A DNA stretch of 64,000 nt, taken from Adineta steineri (lineage: Eukaryota > Rotifera > Eurotatoria > Adinetida > Adinetidae). The notes beneath the pieces were generated by a model. The model made no database searches and had not been told where the DNA came from. It was given only the letters and a program-made list of their open reading frames with translations. The stretch's first letter is position 1; each line of letters begins with the position of its first letter. The stretch spans positions 87,230 through 151,229 of the forward strand of contig CAJNOI010000092.1 of the NCBI GenBank assembly GCA_905250115.1. Reading direction: 5' to 3'. Positions 24,166 through 35,967 of the stretch are shown here, in pieces. The position numbers and the translations under genes are program-made.

Positions 24166-24210
24166 GGTAAAGTGGGCCTTGTTGGTTTCTTCATCCACAC
24201 CCACACCCAA
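24166..24210. repeat. TGTGGG/CCCACA inverted pair (locus 8)
   Basis: A decayed G-rich arm (AAGTGGGCCTTGTTGG) and an intact C-rich arm, CATCCACACCCACACCCA. Confidence 0.55.
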
Positions 24211-24605
24211 AAGAGCTTAAGAATTTTCATCAACCTGGAAGTTAAGACAAGTTTCGAAAGTGAGCACATTTTCGATTGATATTCCATCTTAAGGATATCG
24301 ATGTTTGACAATAATAAAATGCTACTGACATATATTCTTTTAATATAAATGATAAAACAAATATTTTAAAGATCGACGAGAATAAAAAGTAATTCAGTAG
24401 AATAATTGATTTCTTCTCGAAAATAAAATAAATTTTGTCGTATAAATAAATATTATTTTGTATTTTATGTACCAAAATATCTTTTACGAAAGAAAAATAA
24501 ATATGTTATTATAATTCTGAATTTTTTTGAACAAAACAAATGTTGCAAAGATTTTTGTCTGATTTGAAAAAAATTTGTTAATAAAAATTGAATTAAAGAA
24601 TGATT

Positions 24606-24669
24606 TGGGAGTGTAGGTGTGGGTGTGAAAAAGAAAAGGCAAACATTCACACTCACACATATACCCTCA
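24606..24669. repeat. TGTGGG/CCCACA inverted pair (locus 9)
   Basis: GGGAGTGTAGGTGTGGGTGTG, a 17-bp A-rich spacer, then CATTCACACTCACACATATA and CCCTCAGGATG at the right end. Confidence 0.7.
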
Positions 24670-24782
24670 GGATGTGAGAACATTTTACACGAATGAGATC
24701 AGAATCGAAAAATAATGTTGTCTTTATTTAATTGTTAGAAAAAAACTTTTTTCGTGGCTAAAATATTACATAACAATAAGAT

Positions 24783-27700
24783 TTAAATTTCTGATACATT
24801 AAATGTGGATAGAGAAGGTAAGTTATTTAATAATCGTTGCGAATTATCATCAGTAGAAAGATATGTATTGTCTTGTTGGGCATTAACACTTAATGATAAA
24901 GATAAATAATGTTCTGTAATTCTGAAAGAAATGTTTCTAAAATAAAGATACCTTATTTCTCTTTGGTGTCTCAGACCAAATAAATAGGGATTATGTATTA
25001 GAGTATATGCAAGAAACCAGCGAAAACGAGATTGTCTATATCTTCTAATTTCGTGAAGTCCACGTGCTTTTTGTGTATGTACTATTGTTTTTCTCGATAA
25101 TGATTCATCGTCATCATCAAATTTTGGACGTCGTTGAACGATATTATCGTACAATAAAGAACAAAAAGCTAAGAAAAATAAAATAAAATTTTTTGGATTT
25201 ATCAAAGCTCACCGAGCATCACTGGATTTGTATGAGCAACTTCCATATGTAAATATGAGATATATACAGTGAAGCCAAGATCTGAATTAAAGAATTTAAT
25301 TTATTTTTTATATAAAATCGAATATTCTACCGAGTTTTTCTGTTGATCTTCCATGTAAACTACAATCAAGTCTTGACATATAAATTATATTAAGAAAAAT
25401 GGCTTTGATTAAACGAATAATACATGAAACAAAACCAAGAAAACAATCTTAATAAAAACAAAATTCCTTTTTTTATATATTTCAACATATTTAAATTAAA
25501 ATAAATCTTACCAATAATAAAAGAAAAATAAAGAAAATTTTCATAAACTTTTTCTTCTTTCATATTTTGAATAAAAAAATATTTTTCAACTGTAGATCTA
25601 CCAACCATTATTAATAGATAAAGAATAAATACAGGTACAATTACATTAAGTAATAATTCAATATAAGGCATATGTAAAGATATTATATGAATTGCATAAA
25701 ATATGAAAATAATCAAATGAAAAAATATTATAAAACTACATGCCATATGACCAACAAGAAAACCAAAATATGAAAGTGATTTTAATAGGATTGTATTTGA
25801 TTTTAAATTTACTGCTGGTGGAATATCTACATATATACCTTTAAATAATTGTAACTTATGTTCTTTATAATTCTTTATTCCATTAAACAATTGAAGTGAG
25901 ATTATCCCAATCGTAATAACTGCACTTATGACTATAAATTCCAATGAATAAAGATAAAATGTCTTATTAATATTGAATATTGTTCCAGTATAATAGTTTA
26001 CAAATGATATATATCGAAGAATAATTGTATATGATAAATAATAAAGAAAAATAATAGCTACTGTATATGTACATATAGCTATTGTTGTAAAATGAAAATC
26101 GTTATTCCAATGATAAATTGAATGAAGACATTTTTTAATATATGATTCGTCTTTTGAATAGACTTGTTGATTAAAAGAAGGATTTCTTCGAAATAATTTT
26201 GTTACATAATATTTTGCAAATGAATATTCATCAGATTGTGTAATAGGTGATGACCATACACTTTGCTTTTTCTTAATTGGAATATATATGGAATCATATG
26301 CAAAACGTACAAATAATTCCGCGGTAATATATGAAAGTAAAATAAAATATGGAATATTTTTTAATAAACCAAAAATAATAAAGAATTCTGTATTAAGTTC
26401 CTAAAGAAGATTTAATTAGAAATTTACTAATCAATATTAAGTAATTCTTTAACATACTATTGGAAGTTTAGTTTCTTTTGAAATTGAATCATATTTTGAT
26501 ATAGGTAAAGAACTCATACATGCTCCTTCTCGTATGATTGTATAGATAATATTACCTAATATATATAAACAGATTAAAAATCGTCCAATAATATTACGTA
26601 ATTGTAATGAAGCAAGTATGGGATAATATCGCAATCTAAAGCAGATAACATTACTTAGTTTTTCTTCATTTCTAAAATATTTTTTACCCAATAAGAGCAA
26701 TAGTTACTATTTCTAATAATGCAGTCAGTATACCATCATTTAATAGATTCATTCCATTAAATAACAATCCTTCAAATTTTTGTAATAATTCAAATGCAAG
26801 AAGTCCAAAAACTGTTGCTGTTGTAAAACGATTTTCTATTCGGAATGGTTCAATTGGTGATATTAAACCTATGAAAAAACTCTATAAAATATTTAAAAAA
26901 ATTTTAGCTGATCGATCATTACGTAAATGTAAACATTTGTTTTCTCGTTTAATTGTCCAAGAAAAAATGAGTATTAAAGCAAGTGCTAATGAAGCCAATG
27001 CGTAAGTTGACATTTTATTATTTGATAGAATTTTACATTTTGTTTCTAATTTAACTGTATCATGTTTAAATAATGTTAATTGTATTGTTGCTGTTAGACA
27101 AAGCAATAATGTTAAAAAGAATATACTTAATCCACAAACCCAAATTAATCGAATAGGAGAACGTTTATTTCGAGGAGATGTTTCCAATAAACTAAAAGAA
27201 AGAATTGAACATATTTATTTGTCTACCCACGAAGCGATACACTGTAGTAATTGTAACGATAATCTCCTAACAAAAAATCGAAAACCTTCCAAAAGTGGCC
27301 ACTATAGAGAGGTTATACTATGATACAATAACTTACGTTAATCGTCTTTTTTCTACAGAAACAATTTGACGAGATTGATTTATATTATGTAGTTCTTGCT
27401 CCTCTTCATGATTTTCAGTGTTATTTTCTTTATTTCGTTTTTTATGTTGATGTTTTTTAAAACGGCATCTACAAAAACGATGATAAAAACAGATAAACCA
27501 TAATTATTATCCATTAATTTGATAAACTTACTTAATACATGCTCTAACAATGAATACAAGTCCTCGTCGAGTTGGTTGTATTGATAATCCATAAAGTACA
27601 AAAATAACAATAAGACCAATAATGATCTGTCTACCTTGGCTTGAGACTAAGAAATATTGATATATTTTCTTTTCCAAAAAAGTAAATCTTACTTCTTTCA

Positions 27701-28774
27701 CAAAGAAGACCATCGTATAAAAATGAACAAGAACATTTAAAATCTGATAATGTATTTATACAGCGACCATGTTTGCCACATTTGTTATTTTCAAAACAGA
27801 AATTGAGTACTATAGAATGATCAGATAGGAAAGAGATGATTCATTTCATAATTAAAAAAATTACAAACCGTTTTCACAAATATGTTTATATTCAATATTA
27901 GATTCAACATCACTTAATGAACAAATCATTTTATTTGATATCAAAGAAGTTTTTAATATATAAACTGTAGAACCATTATTTATAAAATTCCATTCTAATC
28001 GATCGCATATTCCTTGAATATCATTCATTTGTTTTTCATCTGCTAAATTCAGGTTATCATATTCATATTCATCATTACGTTCATTATTATAATGATTATA
28101 AGTATCTGAATTTCGGACAGTTTGTTTTATTTTTTTTGAACGTTTTGATATACGTAAACCAGCTGCATTCAATTCATCAATAAATTTTTCTTTTAATTTA
28201 TAATCTCGAATAAATAATTTACGAAATTTGTTTTTCATAAGTTGCCATTGATCTTGATCATCTGTTAAAATTCCTAAAATGGTTTTTCTTCTTAGATAAC
28301 AAAACAAAATTGAAAAAAAAATATTTGGTTACCTTTTAATAAATTTGGTTCGATATGAATCATTAATGTAGATAAATTATTTTTAGTTAAAATATAAGAT
28401 GCATAAAATAATTCAATTGTATTTCGTATTTGCATCAGATTTGAATTTAGAGTACTACATGTTTGATTAGCTTGAGTTGATATTGATTTTATTTTAGATA
28501 AATAATAACATGAACCACCAAAATGTTCCCATCCTTTTGGGCAATGAAGTTGATTTACTAGCGAAAAAAACAACTCAAATGAATTTTATATAATCAGTTT
28601 TTAAAACCTACCAAGCATTTTCATTTTGCCAATCATTGATGGAAATTCATATTGTAGTGATGTAATATCATCAAGCTCAACATTTGGTAAATCAGGAGGC
28701 AAAACGCATACCGATGGTTGAATGAGAAAATTAGTTAAAAATACAAATACCAGAGGCACAATAATGGACGGCAT
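24783..28774 (-). CDS. C-type lectin-like + EGF-like + STRA6-like multi-pass membrane protein, 13 exons
   Basis: Thirteen exons join in frame to 1081 residues: 28774-28612, 28557-28333, 28273-27869, 27809-27693, 27646-27532, 27468-27337, 27191-26923, 26868-26688, 26635-26458, 26400-25512, 25447-25331, 25281-25213 and 25168-24783. An N-terminal signal peptide is followed by a C-type lectin-like region (about residues 57-264; CPKGWEHFGGSCYYL at its start, ICE at its end), then an EGF-like domain with six cysteines (267-301), a hydrophobic segment (about 308-325), and a multi-helix region to about 955. That region matches bdelloid STRA6-like (retinol-binding-protein receptor family) proteins, with LQLFNGIKNYKEHKLQLFKG, SYFGFLVGH, YMSRLD and HMEVAHTNPVML in the expected order. 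The cytosolic tail is acidic then basic. STRA6 relatives move small lipophilic ligands; the ligand here is unknown. The lectin/EGF ectodomain is unusual for that family. Splice phases close at every junction, which supports one gene rather than two. Confidence 0.75.
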
Positions 28775-29683
28775 ATATTAGTCGAGTATGAGTAATGATT
28801 AATCTATTTTAAGATGCTTGCATATATATAAAAAAAAAAAGAATGAATTTATTGAAGGTAAAGTTAAAGATATAAAAGTGTGAAAGTAATCAACAAATGA
28901 CAAATTTTGATACTTTATACGAGTATATATAATGTGTCATGACTCATGACGTGGGTAAAATGGTTAATAAAAGGGGTGAAAGAAAAACAAGGAAGAAAAA
29001 CAAGAGAACGGAGGAAAGAGAAAAATCCAATATATAAGGTTGCGTAGAATATTTTTACCTGCAATAGAAGAAAACGAATTCTTCTTAATGTTTTTTTCAA
29101 ATCTATACAAGAAGTAAAGATGCTACGTTACTTTTATTTTCTATTACTTGTTACTGGTAATAAGTAATAAGAAAATAATAAATACTTGTGGCATATAACG
29201 GGAACATTAATGATCATGTGGAAAAAAGATGAATGAGTATGCATCGAATCATATATGACAGGGTGTGTATGTGGGTTTGAGTGTGAGTGTGGGTGTTAAT
29301 CGTCTCTTAACCCACACCCAGACTCTGACTAGTTGACATAACGATTTTAGAAGAAGCCAAAAGAAAATACGAGAAAAATGATTAGAACAAACATCGATAC
29401 TGGTCAATGACGACATCTAAGTATTTTCGACTTTTTTCAATTTCGACATTTTTCCTTTCGACGTTTAGCAAGCAAATCAGTTTGACAGAGAATCACATGA
29501 AGAATGTTTTGAAAAATAAATATATATTTTTTTGATAATAGAATTTTTCATTTTCAGATAGAATACTTTAAGATAAGTACATTTAGTTAGATGAAACATA
29601 CAGACAACAAAAAGATACAATATATTGACAGAAAAAGAGCAGCTTGAATTAAATAATATATATGGGATAAATTCCATTTGTGT
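28775..29683. other. intergenic spacer
   Basis: 5' flank of the STRA6-like gene and 3' flank of the next receptor. It contains TGTGGG locus 10 and an AG-rich segment near 28976-29025. The frames at 28915-29100 and 29477-29677 have no recognisable content. Confidence 0.45.
29261..29327. repeat. TGTGGG/CCCACA inverted pair (locus 10)
   Basis: About 36 bp of GGGTGTGTATGTGGGTTTGAGTGTGAGTG-like sequence, a 13-bp spacer, then AACCCACACCCAGACTCTGA. Confidence 0.7.
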
Positions 29684-30797
29684 TTACATGCCAGTGGTCA
29701 TCACCGCTGCTGTTCGTGTTTGTTTCTGAGGAAAAAAATGACGATAGCATTGTATTATTATTCGCTTCAGTTCTTGCCTAAAGATACTCGCTGTTAGAGT
29801 ATAAATGTAGAAGCCAATACAGTTCGGAATGTAGAACAGAGTTAATGCCAATGCATAGAAAAACAACTCCCAAGTGTTTTGAACAGCACTCTTTTGCCAA
29901 TTGGTTGATACTACATTATACAACTAAAATAACAGATCGTTATGTTACTTTCTAATATGGTAAAATTGAAGCAGCTCATACCTGATAACCTCCCCCTGGT
30001 ATCGCACATATAATATTGACCAGTACTTGAAAAAGTAACATGCGCAAAAGGTGTCGATCTTTTCGATGCAAATATCCAGCTCTTGTCCTTGGATGAATCC
30101 GTCTTTGTGTTTGTCGAATATTAGCAATGGTAAGTAGACCAAAGATAGCCATGAGTGTTGGTGGTAAAAGATAATTGATGATGATTGAATATAAAGCTAC
30201 AAAGAGCGTATAGGAACCTGGCTGAATGTAACATTGTGTATAGCCTAATCTTGAAAAAATGGTGGAACCAAATAAACTATGAATGGAAAAGAGTATCCAG
30301 AATAGAGATACACAACCTATCGATCGATAGGCAAATCGTGGTTGACTCCATGAACGTGCTGTCGCACTTCGTGAGCTCAATAATAATCGATCGATACAAG
30401 CTAAAACCATAAAACTTGGTGGTAGAATAGCCGTAATATATGTAAGATAGAACTTGATCTTGCAAAAGGCCAGCGATGTTTGCGCTGGGTCGATATTATA
30501 GCCTACATAATCATAATAACTATATATAATAGATCAAATATTTGCAAACTTACCGAGAGAAAGACCATTGAGAAGGATAGAGCAGTTGATAAAGAACAAT
30601 TGTGTGCATGAAGCAGCAAGGAAATATATAGCACAAGAATTAGTTCGAAAGATACGTTGAACAAAAATGATAATGTTTAGAATCTCGCCAATATTGCCAA
30701 GAATAAGCAAAATTGGTGTGGTTATTCGAACAAGAGCAAGCTGAGCATTCTGAATGGCTTGTATGATAGCCAACGTTGCTGCAGTCGTATCAGACAT
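29684..30797 (-). CDS. rhodopsin-like orphan GPCR, three exons
   Basis: Exons 30797-30554, 30502-29982 and 29923-29684 join in phase to 334 residues. The start is the ATG at 30797; the frame is open slightly further upstream but only with a GTG. Helices 1-2 are in exon 1, helices 3 to early 6 in exon 2, the rest in exon 3. Helix 3 ends in VLACIDRLLLSS, a D-R-L variant of DRY followed by the same SSRSATARSW segment seen in the receptor at 8411-9884 (SSTSATLRAW), so the two are paralogues. Exon 3 contains FYIPNCIGFYIYTLTASIFR, the helix 7/8 region. Intron sizes are 51 and 58 bp, with GTAAGT and GTATGA donors. The ligand is unknown. Confidence 0.78.
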
Positions 30798-31189
30798 CGA
30801 TTCAATTGCACTCACTAAACTGAAACGTTTTTTTTCATATCTTGCATTGTCGTCAGAGCACTAATATATATACTAGAGAAAGAATTTCTACTTTTTTCTA
30901 CATTGTTTTCTTACATCCTTCCTGTATATAAAAAGAATAAAAAATTATTGTGTTACACTAATTAAGCACCAATGAGGTGGATTAAAAATGTGTTATTCTT
31001 CATTATAGAGTGCAAATATGAAATGACGTCACAATTAGTGTTAATTCTTTCATCTCATATAAACGTTTATTTATCTTTTAAAATAATTAGATATTATTAG
31101 AAACAAGCAATTAGTTAACAAGGCAAAACCTTTTAGGCAACTTACCATGTATAATGTGTGTGCGTGACAAATTATAAATGGTACTGAAG

Positions 31190-31503
31190 GGTACTACCTT
31201 GATAATGATAAGCCATCTTGATGATGGGCTGTAACTGTGGATACGAGAGTATCATGATCAACTAATATCTAAACTCAAATCCCTTAAGATGGTTTAAGTT
31301 TATTTTTCATAGAATTTATAAGTTAACAAGTAAAAGTCCATTAAAATCGATTTTTTACCTCGTTTCTAATATGCATATTGATAAAAAAGTTCTTGCGTAA
31401 ATCAATAGTGTATTTTATAAATATTCGAAAAACTTGATATTAAGGAAAAAACTGATTGAAATAGAGTAATGAATCAATATCAAAGAGATAACAAAACATA
31501 GGA
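31190..31503. repeat. diverged direct duplication, left copy
   Basis: Matches 35968-36386 in the same orientation: first CATCTTGATGATG with GAGAGTATCATG, then a 187-bp core (31317-31503) beginning AGTTAACAAGTAAAAGTCCA and including TTGATATTAAGGAAAAAACT. By eye the core is roughly 85-90 percent identical. The two copies flank the F-box/LRR gene. Confidence 0.8.
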
Positions 31504-31514
31504 AAAAAAGAATA

Positions 31515-31575
31515 GAGGGTGTGGGTGCGGACAAACTTAAATTCTCTTAATCCACGCCCACACCCACACTCTCAA
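31515..31575. repeat. TGTGGG/CCCACA inverted pair (locus 11)
   Basis: GAGGGTGTGGGTGCGG, a 20-bp spacer, then TCCACGCCCACACCCACACT ending CTCAAGA. It abuts the end of the left duplication copy, whereas the right copy has no pair at that position. Confidence 0.75.
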
Positions 31576-32426
31576 GAAACAAGAAAAGTAAAAGTAAAGA
31601 AGTGTTTTGATGGTGTTTTCATCATATGTGTAATGACATTTCAAACGGACAGTGAGTTTGTGAAGATGAAATAGTTGATGGATAAACGTAATATCTTCCT
31701 AGTCCACCTGTCTTTTGCCGGTCTACTGGTAAAACTCATTTTACTTTCTGTTGCTATTTTTTATTAAATTGTTATAATTTATGGGAAAACGCATAGTGAA
31801 TATTCTCAAAACCATTCAAAATTTTCGGATTCACAATATTATTTAATAATCTGTGTTGAAGCCTCTACGAAATAAAATCCCCAATAAAAGGACTATGTCG
31901 TAAAAATATGCACCGTTTTTGTTTTTTATCTCAAGCAAAAAATGGAAAGGAAAGAAAAACAAAACTGTATAGTGCAGCATTATGAAAAAAAACGTGCGTG
32001 AAAGACATGTATTCATGGCCATCTCGTCAACGTGTGTATGAAATAGCACGGTCCATTGATTCACGTTAATAAACATTACTTGGAAAAAAACATGTAACTT
32101 TATTGAATATAAATAAGCAAGGTAGCTTGCTCCCTACATACATAAAAACAACTTCAATATATCCCAGTATTAATTTCCATCGTAAGTATACCTAGCTATT
32201 TATATACCCGTTTGTCCACTTAACGCAACACATCAGGCATAAGAATTTACTTTCGAATTCGAAATGAGTCATGCCTCTCTATTTCATCCTTTCTTCATAC
32301 TTTTCCAGTTCTGTACAACAACAAACTTGTCTCGCACGTTATTCACACTCGAACATATTAAAAACGAGAAAATATATATCAACGCTCACATAGACTCTAC
32401 AAAAAACACAAATTTCGAAAACAAGA

Positions 32427-35400
32427 ATGTTTGACACGGCAACTTTGTCTCTTCACACTTTACCTGTGGAGATGGTGTTTCGTATTCTGGACAACTTGGA
32501 TCCATTATCAATCCTCCTGTCATGTCGTGATGTATGTAAAAGGCTCAACGAAATTACAGACTGTTATAATCCATATCAGGTAAAGTTCGATCTAGGTCTA
32601 AATCACAAATAACATTAAATCTGTGACTTGGATTTTTTTTCTTTTCGTAAAGCGTATATTCAGAAAATAGAGAATTTTTACAGAACTTTTCGGGGTACAG
32701 GAATTGCATGGGACCCTCATTTCTCGATCCAAGGAAGCCTATTTTAAAAAAATCACTATTTTTAATAAAATTTGACCAAAGGTTTTCTCGGGGTCGATGA
32801 TCTCGAATTTATAACTGCTTTCTAAAAATAAAATATTTCTTTCTACAGAAACTAACTCCGAATTTAGAATCCTGGACTCCTTCAAACCTCTGTTCAAGTT
32901 TTAACAAAACTCATGATTTTGTTAAAATAGGCTTTCCTGAGAAAAAATGATACTCACAAATTAACCGATTCTGTGATTTTGACCGATATCCACACGGAAA
33001 TTGAGACTAACTAAGGCGGTTGGTCTTGATACATGTTTATCTATTGTGATCCTAACCATTCATCCAGCCTACTCTGACAAAAAAAAACTTATTCTTTATT
33101 CTTGATTTTATATTTATTTTTTAGAGTTACACTCCTAATCACTAGTGACAGTTTCTTATACTTATTGATACTAGTTTCGGAAAGATAGAACAAAGATTAC
33201 AGATTTTCTAGGACATTAGCATTGTGATCAAAAATGAGTTGTTACTGTATGAAAATGAAACTATTTTAGATGACTTAATTTGCAGTGATCTGTTTTGCGA
33301 ATTATTCTATGTAACGTCGAGAGTTTATTGTTATTGTTTTAAATAAAAATAACTTTTTTTCTGAAACAAATCCTCTCTCACATTGTTATACAATCCAGAG
33401 TTCGATATGGGGCACTTTTTCGTGGCCCGACTCGATGTCAAAGATATTTTTTGGTCAATTAGAACGAGTTTTATTTTCAGATATTAGGCACTCATAAAAA
33501 CGATCATATTTGAAAATAACAAACTATTCATGTTGCATACATATCTTATGCGTTACAGAAAAAGTCTAAAAGACAGAAATATCTTTTATCATAAGATTAA
33601 CCCGTTGACGAAGGGGTTGCTTTTAGACAAATTGAATTTTTCTAAAACTGTTAAATCATGTGACATTAACAAGACTGTATCCAGTCGTCATTTCATTTAT
33701 AACGATTTCGCGACCTGCACTTTCTTTTGCTGAGCAGGCACTTTGATCCAAAACAATCGGAAGCAGGTCTTCTTTGATGACAGAGTAACCAATTCTCTAC
33801 AGAATGAGATGTCGCCGAGCTCTCTACGACGTAGTCTGTCCGAACTACATCAAGTTTGGTGAAGGATAAATGCCATATTTCCCTCTAATTTCTTTAACAA
33901 TGGAGGTGTTTGTATTGTAAGTTGAAAAGACTAGATATTTTTGCGTCAAAGGAAAGCTTGCATCACCAAGCTAGCAAGGTTAAAATAGCCACAACTTCGT
34001 ACATACAAGCGAACGATCGCTAATATTTTAAACTTACAATACAAAATACCTCCATTGTTAGAGAAAATAGAGAGAAAAACAACTTTCGTGACCATTGGTC
34101 TCGAAGCCATAGTTTTCTAGAGAATCTACTTCCAAGCGTTTTAGGCGAAAATGTCTGTTATACAAAAGAAAGAGCACATCGAGACACCCTTATAAACGAA
34201 AGCACAACTTGATACGCTTAGCCGTTCTCAAAATAGTTTTCTCATGTTACACGCCTATAGTATGATGAGACGTCTGTACAAGTTTCATTTTGAACAGCTT
34301 AAAATTCAGAACAGAAAACATCGAGTAGAACGCCTTGTTAATTTATCATAGTATCATACGAAGATAAATTACATCCAAAACTACGTGACTAGTTCAACGG
34401 TTTCCTTTTCACATTTTATTTCACGCAGACATGCACCACTCTGGATTTGAATCGTTGCGCGTTCCGCGAGCGGCTACTACCACGTTTATTTATTATCCTA
34501 CAAATGAATACAGTAAGACAACTTATTCATTCAGATATCCAATATCTAACATCATTATTTGACACAGACAATCATTTCACTCAATCTTCCGCGCAACAGC
34601 ATGCTTCCTGAACAGGCAAAACATCTAGCTGATGCCTTACAAAAGAATACAGTAAGAAAACTTATTTACTAGTCCATCCAGACCTAAAATGATCATTTGG
34701 CGTAGACACTTACCACACTCGATCTTTCGCACAACAGTATCCGTAATAAAGGGGTGCAACATCTAGCTGCTGCTTTACAAAAGAATATAGTAATACAATT
34801 GCTTTACTGATCTGTCACATGTCGTACATGATCATTTGATATAGACACTCACGACACTCACTCTTTCTTTCAACAACATTGGTGCCGAAGGGATGCAACA
34901 TCTAGCTGATGCTTTAACAACGAATACAGTAAGACAGTTTCTTTATTTGTTCACCGATATATAAAGTGATCGTTTGACAAAGCAACTCACCACACTCGAC
35001 CTCAATGCCAACTGCATCGGTGATGAAGGGGCACAATATCTAGCTACTGGATTACAAACGAATGCAGTAAGACAATTTCTTTACCTATCCAGCCATATTT
35101 AAAACGATCATTTGCCATAGACACTCATCACACTCATTCTTTCAAATAACGAGATCCAGGATGAAGGGGTACAACATCTAGCTACTGCGTTAAAAAGGAA
35201 TACGGTAACACAATTGCTTTACTGATCTACCACGTATCTAACATAATCATTTGACACAGACACTCATCGCACTCGACCTTTCTAACAATGAGTTCGGTGA
35301 TAAAGGGGCACAATATCTAGCTGATGCCATACAAACGAATACAGTAAGATAATTTCTTTATCTTTCTATCACATACATCATGATTATTCGACATAGACAC

Positions 35401-35646
35401 TCACTACACTCATTCTTTTTTTCCACAACATTGGTGTCGAAGGGATGCAACATCTAGCTACTGCGTTAAAAAGGAATACAGTAAGATAATTGCTTTACCC
35501 ATCTATCACATATCTAAGATGATAATTTGACACAGACACTCACCACAATCGATCTTAGATACCGTAGATACATCAGCATCAAGGATAAAATGAAACAAAT
35601 TTTCGGTAATTTGCTACAAAGTGACATGAGATCGATTCTATTTTGA
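32427..35646 (+). CDS. F-box protein with nine single-exon leucine-rich repeats
   Basis: Exon 1 (32427-32579, 153 nt, the same length as in the minus-strand paralogue) encodes LPVEMVFRILDNLD...CRDVCKRLNEITDCYNPYQ, an F-box. A 1.85-kb intron follows. Eight exons of exactly 84 nt start at 34429, 34568, 34706, 34845, 34983, 35121, 35260 and 35397; the final exon 35536-35646 ends in TGA. All junctions are phase 0, donors are mostly GTAAGA/GTAATA/GTAACA, and acceptors mostly read CATAG or CACAG. The joined protein has 311 residues, with repeats of the TLTTLDLSxNxIGxEGxQxLAxALxxNT type. The first repeat is diverged (34429-34512). The probable role is an SCF ubiquitin-ligase adaptor with an LRR target-binding surface. 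The exact 28-residue exon modules in one phase would allow repeat-number variation by splicing without loss of frame. Confidence 0.8.
32720..32950. repeat. imperfect inverted repeat in F-box/LRR intron 1
   Basis: GGAAGCCTATTTTAAAAAAA (left, from 32733) pairs with a TTTGTTAAAATAGGCTTTCC-type right arm ending at 32937. Weaker pairing extends about 20 bp further on each side. Confidence 0.6.
33882..34072. repeat. 42-bp-arm inverted repeat in F-box/LRR intron 1
   Basis: The left arm, with TAACAATGGAGGTGTTTGTA (33894 on) and TTGTAAGTT, pairs with the right arm, with AACTTACAATACAAAATACC (34031 on). About 36 of 42 positions match, around a 108-bp loop. There is no coding content. Confidence 0.7.
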
Positions 35647-35801
35647 TGTCGATCAAAGAAGTGTTTTTCTAGCATCGAGTGACTCTCGTTTGTTTGACTA
35701 TTTTTGTTTGTGTGGAGGATGCTTTATTGTTCTTGAGAGTGTTAAATATATTTGGATGAAAAGATTATGTATGGCATATATAATGAAATGTCAGTCGAAT
35801 C

Positions 35802-35842
35802 TTGAGGGTGAGGGTGCGAATTTATGCACAACCCACACTCTT
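35802..35842. repeat. TGTGGG/CCCACA inverted pair (locus 12)
   Basis: CTTGAGGGTGAGGGTG at the left and ACAACCCACACTC at the right with a 10-bp spacer; the left edge shows the CTTGAGGGTG terminus. Confidence 0.6.
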
Positions 35843-35967
35843 CTTATTTATTCATTTAGCGCCAATCAAAAATCGGACAAATATCTTATTTTCTATTTTT
35901 TATACTCAGTTTTTTAGGATATAGGATAATTAGAAAGGAAAACTTTGGCTACAAAAATCTAGACACA

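Larger units (their letters stand above)
22968..24782. other. intergenic spacer with three TGTGGG loci
   Basis: 5' region of the F-box/LRR gene and 3' region of the STRA6-like gene. Apart from loci 7-9, I find no coding or RNA feature. Confidence 0.45.
30798..32426. other. intergenic spacer
   Basis: Divergent upstream region between the receptor (minus) and the F-box/LRR gene (plus). It holds the left copy of a direct duplication (31190-31503) and TGTGGG locus 11; no gene is seen. Confidence 0.45.

Noticed and set aside
25390-25512. Continuation of the STRA6-like exon 10 frame to a stop at 25390
   Set aside because: Using GTAAGA at 25511 and the acceptor at 25448 restores the conserved family sequence (DCFLGFVSC, YMSRLD); the straight frame is intron readthrough.
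29477-29677. Short hydrophobic minus-strand frame next to the receptor 3' end
   Set aside because: Not joined to the receptor by any splice site in phase; likely UTR.
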